Origin: Acanthosoma haemorrhoidale
Taxonomy: Eukaryota > Arthropoda > Insecta > Hemiptera > Acanthosomatidae
Length of the DNA stretch: 64,000 bases
Assembly: GCA_930367205.1 (NCBI GenBank)
Contig: OV884009.1
Location: 34,791,841 to 34,855,840, forward strand
Reading direction: 5' to 3'
In this document: positions 54,405 through 64,000 of the stretch, one piece after another
Layout of the letters: every line of letters begins with the position of its first letter
How positions within the stretch are numbered: position 1 is the stretch's first letter
Translations under genes and position numbers: made by a program
The notes under the pieces: generated by a model
Told to the model about the DNA's origin: nothing
Databases searched by the model: none
The model's input: the letters and a program-made list of their open reading frames with translations, nothing else

Positions 54405-54945
54405 TCCAAACTGTTAATTCTCATCCCCTCCTGATACATATATGCAAAATTCTACGGTTCAAATCCTCAGTCTAATCCCGGAACGCAAGATCCCGTCTCT
54501 CTGACCTTTATGTTTCTGCCCACAAAACGGGAGCATACGATAGGTCCTTCTTCGCTCACTCCACTACCCTCTAGAATTCTCCACCTCCTAATATCCACCA
54601 AGCTTCATCCATACGAACGTCCTTGTATTATATTTTAATGATTATATTTTTACATTCCTATTTTTATCTAATTGCCTAACATTTGTTATACTGGAGCCTC
54701 CCTTGGCCTTCACTATTGTAAATTAAGCTTTTTTGTCTCTATTGTATAAATATCTTATTGTATTTTTTTGTTTTATGTGGATCCATCTATAACAGCTAAA
54801 TGCTGTTAAATAACCTTATTTTATTTATTTTTTCTATCAAAAGCTCTTTATTTTACATAATATAGTATATGTCTTATATAATATAGTATTTATTTTATGC
54901 CAGATGTGAATTTATCAGAGCATTATTGTCATTCTTAGAGTATTT
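54405..54945 (+). mobile_element. FFARS-type LINE 3' end, copy 2
   Basis: GTCCAAACTGTTAATTCTCA, GATCCCGTCTCTCTGACC, CTCTAGAATTCTCCACCTCC and CCAAGCTTCATCCATACGAA lead to a degraded RYDRSFFAHST-type box, where DRSFFAHS is visible. The 3' region with GTGGATCCATCTAT and GCTAAATGCTGTTAAATAA follows. Part of the coding end after CCTTG is deleted relative to 11000-11090. Confidence 0.65.
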
Positions 54946-55059
54946 ACACTTACTCTTAAGTGGTACAGCACCAGTGTATACCGCTCTAATCATAACTAGT
55001 GAGAACCCGGCTCTAATCTCTTATTTTTCACTACTTAAAGTTTTTTTATAGTTAATTGC

Positions 55060-55510
55060 ACATGTTGAAGCTACAGAGAGACCGGCGATGAGACATAGGG
55101 GGAGAGCTAAGGGTCACAGGAACGGACGAATGGTGGGCTGCAAACACTATTCATTAGCCGCCGTAAGGACTTCCTCTTGGCAATTATTATTGGCCCAGCT
55201 CCGATTACTAGCCATTATATTAATGACTGTCGGTAAAAGGAAAAGGGACTGCCTCTTTGATAATTAATGGATTTAGATGATTGTTGCTTAACCCGAATAC
55301 GTTACGCGGGCGGTATCTGCTCTGCCCCTCCAGCCGCTTCCCTTAGAACCTTTTAATTTGTACCCCGGCCCGGCCGTAGATGGTCGCTGATAGTCATAAC
55401 CCAAGGGGGTAAGCCACCATGCAGAGAACACGAAGGCACTTCGCCATTTCTAATGGCCTCCACATTATCGTTATTAGTTGCTTCATGGTTGAGTCAACTC
55501 ACGCCAAAAA
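55060..55510. promoter_or_regulatory. Candidate conserved non-coding island
   Basis: About 450 bp of complex, GC-balanced, unrepeated sequence with no supported frame. It holds TAATTAATGG at 55261-55270, other ATTA cores, and CG-bearing blocks (CCCGGCCCGGCCGTAGATGG). Function is inferred only from composition and from the lack of transposon signal. Confidence 0.25.
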
Positions 55511-55885
55511 TTAGAACGCCTTAGAGTGTATATAAAATTTAAAAAAAAATATTGAGCTTGAATACCTCATTCAGGTCTTACTTACATACGGCTAGAGCAT
55601 TAAAACATAGTTTATTGTCTTCATTTAAAACAAAATGAAAAATACTTTACTATGGGACATTTGTCCCCTAAGAATAACTCAAAGCAACAAATAGGTACAT
55701 TTAGATGACAAAAAAAGAAAGTAGACATTGTTGGGTGTATTAAAAATATGAAATTAATAAAAAGAATAACAGTGAATAATGAATTGTTAGATAGCTTTGA
55801 TAGATTAGAATAGTCGAACGACGAATATTGCTAGGGTCAGAGTTTCGTATGTACGAGACACGGATAAGAAAATAACAGTCAAGAA
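55511..55885. other. Unassigned AT-rich DNA
   Basis: No gene or repeat recognised. Confidence 0.45.
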
Positions 55886-55887
55886 AT

Positions 55888-55935
55888 TCATTTCAATAAA
55901 ACTATAATCTTCCCTATAGATAATTATGATAAGAA
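55888..55935 (-). mobile_element. Possible LINE-A stem-loop fragment, reverse
   Basis: TTTCAATAAAACTATAATCT, TCCCTATAGATAATTATGAT resembles the reversed LINE-A end. Weak; only the outer pairing is partly kept. Confidence 0.35.
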
Positions 55936-55971
55936 ATTAAGGGAAAAAAATACAATAACTTAATATGATCG

Positions 55972-56195
55972 TCCAAACTGTTGATTCTCATCCCCTTCCT
56001 GATACATATATACAATATTCTACGGTTCAAATCCTCAGTCTAATCCTCTAACACAAGATCCCGTCTCTCTGACCTTTATGTAACTGCCCGGCAGCATACG
56101 ATAGGTCCTTCCTAGCTCACTCCACTACCCTCTAGAATTCTCCAACTCCTAATATCCACCAAGCTTTATTCATACGAACGTCCTTGGCTACAGAT
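55972..56195 (+). mobile_element. FFARS-type LINE fragment, copy 3
   Basis: Close to the 54405 copy: GTCCAAACTGTTGATTCTCA, ACGGTTCAAATCCTCAGTCT, GATCCCGTCTCTCTGACC, CTCTAGAATTCTCCAACTCC, CATACGAACGTCCTTGG. It stops at about 56195, lacking its 3' UTR. Confidence 0.75.
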
Positions 56196-56349
56196 ATAAT
56201 AAATATGATAATTTCAGATAACATGTTCATAAATAAAAAGAACAATTAAATCATAAAAAAAATTACAATTTAAAATAAAGTTTAAGACCTCTTTAAGAAA
56301 ATATAATAATAATTATGAAATAAAATAATAAGATAAAATAAAAGATTGT

Positions 56350-56700
56350 ATAACTGCATTTATTAAACAAAGTCATTGATGGATCCACGTATAAAAAACA
56401 AAAACATGCAATAGGTTTCTGTACCATACAATACGAAATCAAATGAAAACCATTAAATTAATAAAAAAAAAAGTAACATATAAGCTCAATATACAAAAGT
56501 ATGAAAATATAGTGCAATGAATCATTCCCAAACTTGTGTCTGGATAGTGATGAGATGTTTAAATAAAAGCGTTTTGAAGGTTCGTAAGGATGAAGCAGGG
56601 TGGATATAACCAAGAGGTCGTATTCGATTAGTTCAAACATTTTTTTAAACAGCGAACAAATAAAGAATGAAGTAGTACATATAAATGCACAACATGACGA
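56350..56700 (-). mobile_element. FFARS-type LINE 3' end, reverse copy
   Basis: The minus strand has an 81-codon frame with SSCCAFICTTSFF, HPYEPSKRFYLN and FGNDSLHY. These correspond to FHPYPPSKSFYFN and LGTIHSL in the 10790 copy. Downstream comes GTGGATCCATCAATGAC, then AATAAATGCAGTTATAC. It faces copy 3 (55972-56195) across 155 bp. Confidence 0.65.
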
Positions 56701-56924
56701 CACTATCGAAGGGAGAGTCTGTACTTTCGTTCAGTATCTGTTGGTCGTCTTTCGGTTGTCAACATGTTGCACGACAGTGGTTATAAGAACGATTTAAAAC
56801 ACCTTGAAGTCTGCTTATTAGATTTTGCTTAAGCTCTTAGCTGTAAGGCATACTCTCAGTCCAAATACTACGTTGATTCGGGTACGCAGGTCATTTACCT
56901 GTCGTATGTTGTACGATAGTGGTC

Positions 56925-57010
56925 GTAAATTGATTCAATCGATCTGAAATTTCAAAGATATATTCCACAACACTTCGAATAATGCTGATTAGTTTTTATT
57001 AATTTTTTCA
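56925..57010 (-). repeat. Family F repeat, reverse copy
   Basis: The reverse complement reads ACTAATCAGCATTATTCGAA, GTGTTGTGGAATATATCTTT, AAATTTCAGATCGATTGAAT, CAATTTACGACC; compare 36836-36960. The family's nature is unknown. Confidence 0.5.
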
Positions 57011-58552
57011 TGTAGTGAAATTTAAGTCCAACACAAAAAAAACCGTGCACATTCCGTTAGCTTTTTCATGTCCCAACTGATGGGCTATTCAAGACTTAAC
57101 ATGATTTTTCCCTCTGGACACTATAGTCGTTCTTTAAAAAAATGAAATAATAATTGGCGAGGCTATAGCTGATTCCTTGATCAACAGTTAAATAATCTTT
57201 GTAGAGGAGAGACTTTTAAAAGAAAAGCTTTATTATGAAGTACAAGCAAAACACTGGTATATACAAATATTAAGAGATCAGTTAAAGCATACATACTGGT
57301 TGGAATGTCTAAGGACGAGTGGGGTCTGGGGCTAAAGCTGAGACATATATGTATAAGATAAGGATAAGATGGGAAGAGGGAGGTCTTGGAGGGATGCGGT
57401 TGCTTACCTAAAAATAACAGGGAACCATCAGTGACTTCCTTGAAGTCACGAGGCAGGTATACAGTTCCTCAAGCCCCTTCTACTTGTTCTTAGTCATTAT
57501 AAAACTAACTATTACTAATTGTATATGTTTTTGAATTAGAAATAAATAAACGCAATCTTATATTCTTGAAAAAAAGAAACAAAATATTTCTAGTAGGAAT
57601 TATTTCGATAACACGCGGTAATTACTCATAAAGAATAATTTTTCGTCATTACCGTTTTTATATCAAAACCAAAAAGTATAAATCATAATAAGGAGGGGGG
57701 GGGTGAAATTCACGTCCACTATCGTAGGAGACGCACACTTATTTTTCCTTTCATTTAAATAGAAGTGGGTAGCCCCCAATGGAATAGCCAACCTTTTTTA
57801 ATGGTAGCGCAAAAATATGTATTTCGATCAGTAAATATAAAATACATTATAACCACTTTAAAATAAGGTTGAACACCCTTGAGTTGCCAGTTTATCAGAA
57901 ACCAGATGACTGACCATATTTCTGTGAACGCATAAGAAACAATTACGACACTGGCATATTCTTGAGACCGTTAATAAAAAGGAAAGAGACATACAAAGCT
58001 AAGAGCGGTTTCAAAATGGTCGGTTAAGTGATTTGTTGCGATTGTTGGGTTCTTGATTCTTTTTTAACTCGTTCAGGCAAAGGTTTTCTGCGAAGGATGG
58101 GATCTCGGAGTGGAAACTGTTCAGGCCGAAGGGCATAAACCACTGGTCCCATATAACGGGCCTTGCCTGTTACAGTATCCAATAAGCCTCAACAGCCCCT
58201 GGCGTCCATCTATCATAATTGGAAATCTGCATCAGTGAAGTGTCACATTTAGTCTGCCTCAAGTCCTATGCTAACATTCCTTTGTAACAGAATCATTATA
58301 TGCAAGTTACTGACATGTCAAGCATCTTGCTCTGCATTAATCGGATCTCATAAAAATGATCTGATTATCAGAAACGCAGAATGACCCATGGACTCATCAA
58401 TTTAACTCATATTTTAGAAATGTAAATATTGTGTACAAATATAAATTTTGTACACGTATCAAAACGCTTTGCCAGGATTCATCTACTAAAATAGTCTCTG
58501 ATATATTAGCCATTTTGATGTTTTGTACTTACACCAAATATAATTTTAAATA
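57011..58552. other. Unassigned DNA
   Basis: No recognisable gene. A G9 run occurs near 57694. 58010-58330 is GC-balanced and unrepeated. Confidence 0.4.
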
Positions 58553-58557
58553 AGCAA

Positions 58558-59424
58558 TGTCGGGTCGTCACGCAGGGGGCCTAGTTACCCTAGCCGTAGT
58601 GACGAAGTGAAGGTTTAATAGGCTATGACCTGGACAATTGCTTCATGACGGGTTTTACTACTGAACTATCTGACTCCATATCTGATAGTTATGTGCCACA
58701 ACAGTGCACTATGTTCAGGAGAAGAGGTAGTTTATGTGGTCTTGGAATGACCACAAATTCACTCTCGGTGTCTAAGGGTAGGCGAAAACCGTCCGGATCG
58801 CAAAGGTAAGTGTGAACCGGAGAGAGTCAGACTGGATCACTGGGGGAGATGCTACTTGGTAAAGTTTGTAGGGCCCCAGGTGACCGTCGTCCACGAGGAT
58901 GAAATCTCTTCAAAGGAGGTGCTAGTTTTAGCGAGACGAAAGCAGAGAATCCCACTAGGAAGGTGTGGGGTCTGACAAGGCCGGACTAAAACATAGCGAG
59001 GTTAGGAAAGAGTGATGCAGAGGTTTTCATAAATGAGAAGGTCAAAATCTTGAAACATCAGTGCAGCTGCAAGTACCAGTCCAGAGAGCCGTAGTTAGAA
59101 TGACTTGTCGGCTAAAACTAGGAGATATATATAGCCCCAAATAACCAATGGGCTGGGGTATTATTCTGGCCAATCGCGTACAGCCAATGGGGCGAGGTTT
59201 TATTCTGGCCAACCGCATTGTAGGCTGAAGCTTGAATGTTCTAGACCAGGACCCAGCCCCTCTACAAGGGCATAGGGACTACCTGAGCCCCTGCCTCTGA
59301 GCTTGTTTTGCGTTTTTTATTGTTCACAATATTTACACTGATATGACTTGTGATTTGGTAATTTTATTTACATTTGTTTAAATTAATTTACAACATTTAT
59401 ATTATGTAGTTAGCGGTCGCTACA
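58558..59424 (-). mobile_element. Second LTR of the solo-LTR family, reverse
   Basis: Read on the minus strand it starts TGTAGCGACCGC and ends ACGACCCGACA. The 5-bp flanks are AGCAA (58553-58557) and ACCAA (59425-59429), 4 of 5 identical. The R/U5-like half is homologous to 20600-21152. The U3-like half is different and has a plausible promoter: CTATATATATCTCC (minus strand, about 59135-59120) preceded by repeated CCAAT/ATTGG boxes near 59145-59210. No internal region adjoins. Probably a solo LTR of a U3 variant. Confidence 0.6.
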
Positions 59425-59429
59425 ACCAA

Positions 59430-61920
59430 TAATATATTATATGCCTGGAGGATTCATTGGTTAAATAATATACAATAAGCCATACATTTGTATACGGTGG
59501 AATCATTTATTAAATAAAAGAACCGTTAATATAAGCATAGCTGCAATAGTTTACTTCAGCCACATTAGTGTATAGAGCTCGGGTACTATTTACCCCCAAC
59601 ATTATATGAGTCTTCGATGTGGAATGTTGACTAACATACCATGATGATTCGACTCTGGCTGAAGATAGACTTCCTGGTCTGCTAGTATGACCACCGAATG
59701 AAGGCGATTTAAATATTATATTATAACATGTTGGCGAAGATCAGCCATAAGGGACTGAGGCAAGGGGCTATAGTGGCTCCAGGCTCGCTGGTGTGGAGAC
59801 TGGGGGAGCAGGTCATCACGCCTATCTCGAAACTTCTGTTCCACCTTCATATTTGTTATTACTGACTAGATCCTTTCTGATGTGCTGCCAGCAAACTCCA
59901 CATTTTTTTTTTCCTCAGGTCTCAAACTTTGAAAATCTAGGATAAGGGAAAAATAAAGAAAAATTTATTTGGGGTGAACAGATTTTACAAGAGGAACATT
60001 TCAAGGTTGGGTGAAGGAATCAAGGAGTGTGGGAGACCTCGGTAGAGGTGTAAATGTCGCGGTGCAGTGGTGAGAGTCCACTGATGGGTGAACTCCGCAT
60101 TATTTTGTGAATATATAATTATTTATTTATGTTAATGGTAATCAAATTGACAAGTATTGCCAAATGTATAAAACAAGAATAATGTTCTGTATGATAATGT
60201 CTCGATAAATAAGATTATCGAGTAAAAGCAAATCCTATGTTAGGACAAATAACATAAAATAGGAATGCATTTTGTAACAGTGATAACTGTTCATCCGTAT
60301 ATATGTAATGGATAGAATAGAACACTTTTTTTTTCCACGTATATATGTACGATGGAGCAATCGATGAAGGAAGCAAGAAGCATATGAAACTAATAAGGCA
60401 ACCTAGTAACAGATGGAAAGGGAATTATTGAAGATTGGACGAGACACCATCAAGAGAAATTTTCCGAGAAAAACTAAAAGTGAATAATCTTAAAGATGGA
60501 AGGAGACCCAGAAGAATGAAATAACCTCCTGCCGGTATGAATGATGTTATATATATGTAAGAGTAGATTTAAAAATAAAGTTTAAGTAGGTAAAGTGCCT
60601 GGTTAGGTGTGGAGGTGAAGTGCTTAATTTATGCGCTAGGGCTCTTAAAAATTAAGAAGTCCCCAAACGCCAGAAAATTGCACCGGTTACGTCGTGAGAA
60701 GCTGGATGTTAGATTGAGTTGGATAGCTTACAAACATGCCAACAGTAAGGCATAAACAATAAACAAAGTAATTAAACAAGATCAAAAATAATAAAGAAAT
60801 AACAATTAATTTTATTAAATTATTTTATTTTATCAGCAACTTAACCAGGCCTGAATATTAGCATAACTAGGATAAAGAATTGTTAGTTTAACTAACGTAT
60901 AAAAATTACGAAAAATTTTATAGCCATGATACGATGGATGTTCGGATAGTCAACCGCAGGGTGGTGATGTTGGGAGAGATATGTAGGCGGAGAGGCCGAG
61001 AAGTTCAAAGTTGTAGGAACAGCGACTTCTTGTTCGCAGGGGAACAGGCCCGTATTGTGCTATCTTCATCACTGACTAAGCCAATCTCAGGCCTTGTCCT
61101 CTAATACGCAAAGACGTATTTATTTACTTCCTCAAGCTTTATAGTCTTTCAAACTATTTTCTCTTTATGTTGATGTAATAAGATGAAAATTGCTGTTAAA
61201 GAGAAATAAAATAAATACATTTCATAACTTACATTTAAAGTTTTAATCTCAAATATATGTCCGTGTATACAATATTTTCATACACTTTTCCTAATTTTCT
61301 CTGGCCGAAACAATCAGAAAAAGAAAAAAAAAAATTTATAATTTAAAAATTGTTCACTCATCTTACGATAATTACGATAATAACAAAAAATAACAATAAT
61401 AACAAATATTGTTGAAATCTTCTCAAACAAAAAATTAAGTTTAAACAAAAAAATGAGGTCACTCTATTTGGAATTACCCTTATAATAAAACCTATTTACT
61501 GCCTAAGGAGCCCGAACAGTCGTGGAGAATCTGTTCTAGTAGTATGGTCATATTTATAGACAACAAGGGCAGTAGCAACTACTACATACGACATCCTTAG
61601 ACCAGTTCGCCCTTCCTCTGTGGTCAGCAAGGTCCTCCTCCTCTACAGAAAAATCCTCGCGTCTCAGAGCGTCTGTTGAAGAGGAGAGACCACAATGTTT
61701 ACCTTCATTTATGGCACTTGAAATCAGCTTTTGATTCTGTAATTCGTCAGATGATCTAGAAGGCTTTCCAGGACAAAAAGGAGCTATTGTATTCAAAACG
61801 TTACCTGAGGTCTATCGACCGGGATAAAAAATGAATTATACATCTCAATGGTTGCTTTTTAATATTGATTCAGATGTGGTAGACACATACAAGGTGAACA
61901 GAAATGGTAACTGTAGGGCA
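59430..61920. other. Unassigned DNA
   Basis: Mostly unique-looking sequence. 60440-60525 reads ETPSREIFREKLKV then KDGRRPRRMK on the plus strand, which faintly resembles the basic end of some LINE ORF2 proteins but is too short to claim. 60960-61100 is GC-balanced. 61200-61480 is AT-rich. Confidence 0.35.
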
Positions 61921-61929
61921 CTGAAATTA

Positions 61930-62045
61930 TCTGTTTGTATTGGTCCAGAGCTAAATGTAATATAAGCTAATGATACTGTGGTTATTGCTGATTCGCCTCA
62001 GCAATTACAGATCACTCAAGGATTACTTGAAGGAAGTGTAATACG
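61930..62045 (+). pseudogene. LINE reverse-transcriptase YADD-box relic
   Basis: The plus strand at 61970-62045 reads ANDTVVIADSPQQLQITQ, preceded by GPELN. This is the catalytic palm motif of non-LTR reverse transcriptases (ELNGV-IN--RYADDTV-IADS-EQLQ) with the first catalytic Asp of ADD changed to Asn and the YRYA part lost. About 40 codons are recognisable, so clade cannot be assigned. Confidence 0.5.
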
Positions 62046-62055
62046 CGCCAGAATA

Positions 62056-62096
62056 GAGAGAGAGAGATTGAGAGAGAGGGAGAGAGAGAGAGAAGA
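62056..62096. repeat. (GA)n microsatellite
   Basis: AGAGAGAGAGATTGAGAGAG and continuing GAGA units, about 40 bp with two interruptions. Confidence 0.9.
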
Positions 62097-62857
62097 CTAA
62101 TTTACAAGCCGCCAAGAGGAGTGCTAGCATACTCGGACGGGTCGGGCTCTGATTGGCTCGCGCCAGTCCGGAGAAAAGTATGTTAACAAGGTCATTTGAT
62201 ATCAATAAGGTAAGCCCTATCACTTTAGATGTTAAACAAACCCTTGTATTATGTGCAAATTGTAAATGTAATACAAATTACAGTAAATATAATAACCACA
62301 TAGAACAATTTTGTAAACATATTCATTATTGTCGAATCAATCATGTAAAATAAAATCAACAAATGGATTTGAAAAAAAACAGTCAACATTCTCATTCTAC
62401 ACTCCAATACGGACGCTTCAAATAAACCCTACTCTCTCTCTCTCTCTGCACTGGCGTTTGCTGTTCTACTGGAGTCATGGCTTTCCTATTTACTTACCTC
62501 TGCACCTCGCTCTGCCCGCTACAACTGTCCAAGTGGATCCTCCCGTCGTCTTACCGTTAGACTAGCACTCATTGAAAGGAACCCCAACCACGAAGAGGAA
62601 ATGGAGATAAGGAAAATCCCACTCTCCAATCTATGGATTTGCCATTTTTCAGCAAACCCCTGGTATTTCTCTTCTTTTTCACACATGTCTTTAGCAAATT
62701 GTCATCTGTAGGCACTCCTATCTCAATATTTGGCGTCAGTTTTCTTGTATATGACTTTTATGTCTGACCTATTATTTAAAACCATGTAGCCAGTAATGAA
62801 AGGATGATCCCAGTAAATAGTATTATTTCCTGAGATTTTTTTTTGTTTAAAGTTCAT

Positions 62858-63078
62858 ATCTTTATTGTGATAAAATTACAATGTTTTATTTGGCAATAAG
62901 TAATTGTGTTCAGTGTTCTCAATCATACCATATTTACAATTCATCATTCATACAGTATTTACAAACAGCCCAGAGACCTCCCAAATCCACAACCCTCGCA
63001 TGCAAAAGAGGAAGTCTTGGGAAGTCCCCTAGGCTCCTCCATCTGCCGCGTCACCGGATACGATTCAGTGGAAGCTAA
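62858..63078 (-). mobile_element. LINE-A 3' UTR fragment, reverse
   Basis: The plus strand has CTTTATTGTGATAAAATTAC, the stem-loop (minus strand AATTAC-TTATTGCC-loop-CATT-GTAATT, with the inner stem lost), ACCATATTTACAATTCATCA, AGTATTTACAAACAGCCCAG and CCGCGTCACCGGATACG. Small internal deletions are present. Confidence 0.8.
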
Positions 63079-63159
63079 AAGGGAGATATTTTACTGATAT
63101 TATTTCACAATTGGTGGTGAATGTTATCGATAGTAGAGAAATGGGTTTCTTAACAAGTT

Positions 63160-63470
63160 CATCTTTATTGCTGGGGGTTAACGAATAATTTTTGCAGCAT
63201 TATTATGTCTTTGCAAGTACTACCTCTAGACCCGTAGAACCTTACAGCCCCGCGTGCAGTCATAGATTCCACCTTACTACTGCACAGGTGACATAAGCTC
63301 TCATATCTTCCCCACGATTGTGCTCTTGAGGCAACGAATTGCTCTTGCATAGCCAGAAGGAATCCTTCTGTTTTCGGGGAGGATGGCATGTAACATTGAG
63401 GATAGCGACACCAGAGTTTCAACTCCCGTGCCTACTAGGACCTGGTAAGATCTTCCACGGAGTGCTTTGT
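63160..63470 (-). pseudogene. LINE ORF2 C-terminus with zinc-finger box (CCHC type)
   Basis: The minus strand encodes PSSPKTEGFLLAMQEQFVAS, RAQSWGRYESLCHLCSSKVE and SMT. This matches the end of several non-LTR ORF2 proteins (KTE-LL-A-QEQ-L-TR...C-LC...E---H). After a frameshift it continues with YLQRHNNAAKIIR and a stop at about 63181, the usual Y--RHN-VAK-I end. A short 3' UTR ends AATAAAG near 63160. It belongs to a family different from LINE-A. One frameshift and two stops between the boxes make it a relic. Confidence 0.7.
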
Positions 63471-63479
63471 TTTTCCATT

Positions 63480-64000
63480 CATCTGTAGGGGAGGCAAAGG
63501 TAAAAGATTCTCTTCTCTATCTTTTTACAATTTACGTATTCCTAAATATTCATAAAACCCAGTCTCTTCAAGCTGACCAATAATTGTCACGTTTGAAATT
63601 TTTTAGCATATAACGCAGTACTTTTTTCTTATTTTTATGTCTTCGCTGAGAACTCTTACCGTTTCTTCCTTAAGAAAGGTTTGAAATTAATTCTCATTTT
63701 TGGCAATTTAGAATGACATGAAAACATTTCCATGTAAATTGAGTTAAACATCTTGATTTTATTCCTTGCTAGTAACATTTAGCAATTTACTTAATGAGTG
63801 GGCAGACAGAACAAGAGGGGACTAAGAGAGTCCCCGTGGAAAATACATAGCTTTATGGGTATAGAATCACTAAATCTCTGACCATAGCTGTACAGACTTT
63901 CTAGTAGATCTATTAACTTTACATATTTTTATGATGTTCAAGAACCCATCATGTCAAAAGCCTTGCGTTAATCTATCCAGGCTATGAATGTATCACGAGC
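63480..64000. other. Unassigned DNA
   Basis: AT-rich to 63780, then moderately complex. No gene or repeat assigned. Confidence 0.4.

Noticed and set aside
55972..56700. Twin-priming 5' inversion of one LINE
   Set aside because: The plus-strand piece lies beyond the 3' end of the minus-strand piece, the wrong side for twin priming.
60440..60530. LINE C-terminal basic motif (KDGRRPRRMK)
   Set aside because: Too short and without other LINE boxes in order; kept only as a remark.

Overview
The window is eukaryotic, AT-rich, intron-or-intergenic-like DNA made largely of transposable elements. The element set (Jockey-clade LINEs, a gypsy-group Ty3 retrotransposon with AGT...ACT termini, BEL/Pao, Tc1/mariner and hAT) fits an insect genome. 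I cannot name the order or species. I found no host protein-coding exon, rRNA, tRNA, CRISPR array or prokaryotic operon that I could support. Most short open frames in the window are chance frames in AT-rich or repeat DNA.

The centrepiece is a complete LTR retrotransposon of the Ty3/gypsy superfamily at 29381-34751 (5,371 bp). It has two identical 184-bp LTRs, a 4-bp target duplication (TGCC), a primer-binding site, gag with two CCHC knuckles, protease, reverse transcriptase, RNase H and a D-D35-E integrase, and a polypurine tract. Its age signal and its coding state disagree: the LTRs are identical, but gag and protease each carry a frameshift and pol carries two in-frame stops. It sits inside an older unclassified repeat whose halves lie at about 28990-29376 and 34756-35200.

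The most numerous elements are short, 5'-truncated 3' ends of one Jockey-clade LINE family, here called LINE-A. About sixteen copies lie on both strands, from 1615 to 63078. Several keep the reverse-transcriptase C-terminus followed by a 3' UTR of about 350 bp and a terminal stem-loop. One copy (49271-49922) has a perfect 13-bp target duplication and 108 open codons. LINE-A copies are nested in a Tc1 transposon (38599-40270), in a hAT transposase relic (about 45370-46440) and probably in a BEL/Pao fragment (22262-23510). Other LINE material includes a second Jockey subfamily (1-440; 27300-28095), a Jockey ORF1/endonuclease fragment (40919-42388), a LINE family with an 'FFARS'-type C-terminus (about 10790, 54405, 55972 and 56350), and a CCHC-type C-terminal fragment near 63165.

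Layout: 1-9000 LINE tails, a mariner C-terminus and a 37-bp minisatellite; 9000-20000 mostly unassigned DNA with LINE tails; 20000-24400 a two-copy duplicated repeat, one copy split by an 812-bp solo LTR, with LINE-A and BEL/Pao between the copies; 27300-35200 the second Jockey copy and the gypsy element; 36300-42400 LINE-A, Tc1 and Jockey endonuclease; 45250-46850 the hAT complex; 49250-49940 the best LINE-A copy; 53300-59430 unclassified repeats, FFARS-type LINEs and a second LTR of the solo-LTR family; 61900-63500 LINE fragments. The 'genes' here are selfish elements and do not form a host pathway. The window is mainly a record of successive insertions.
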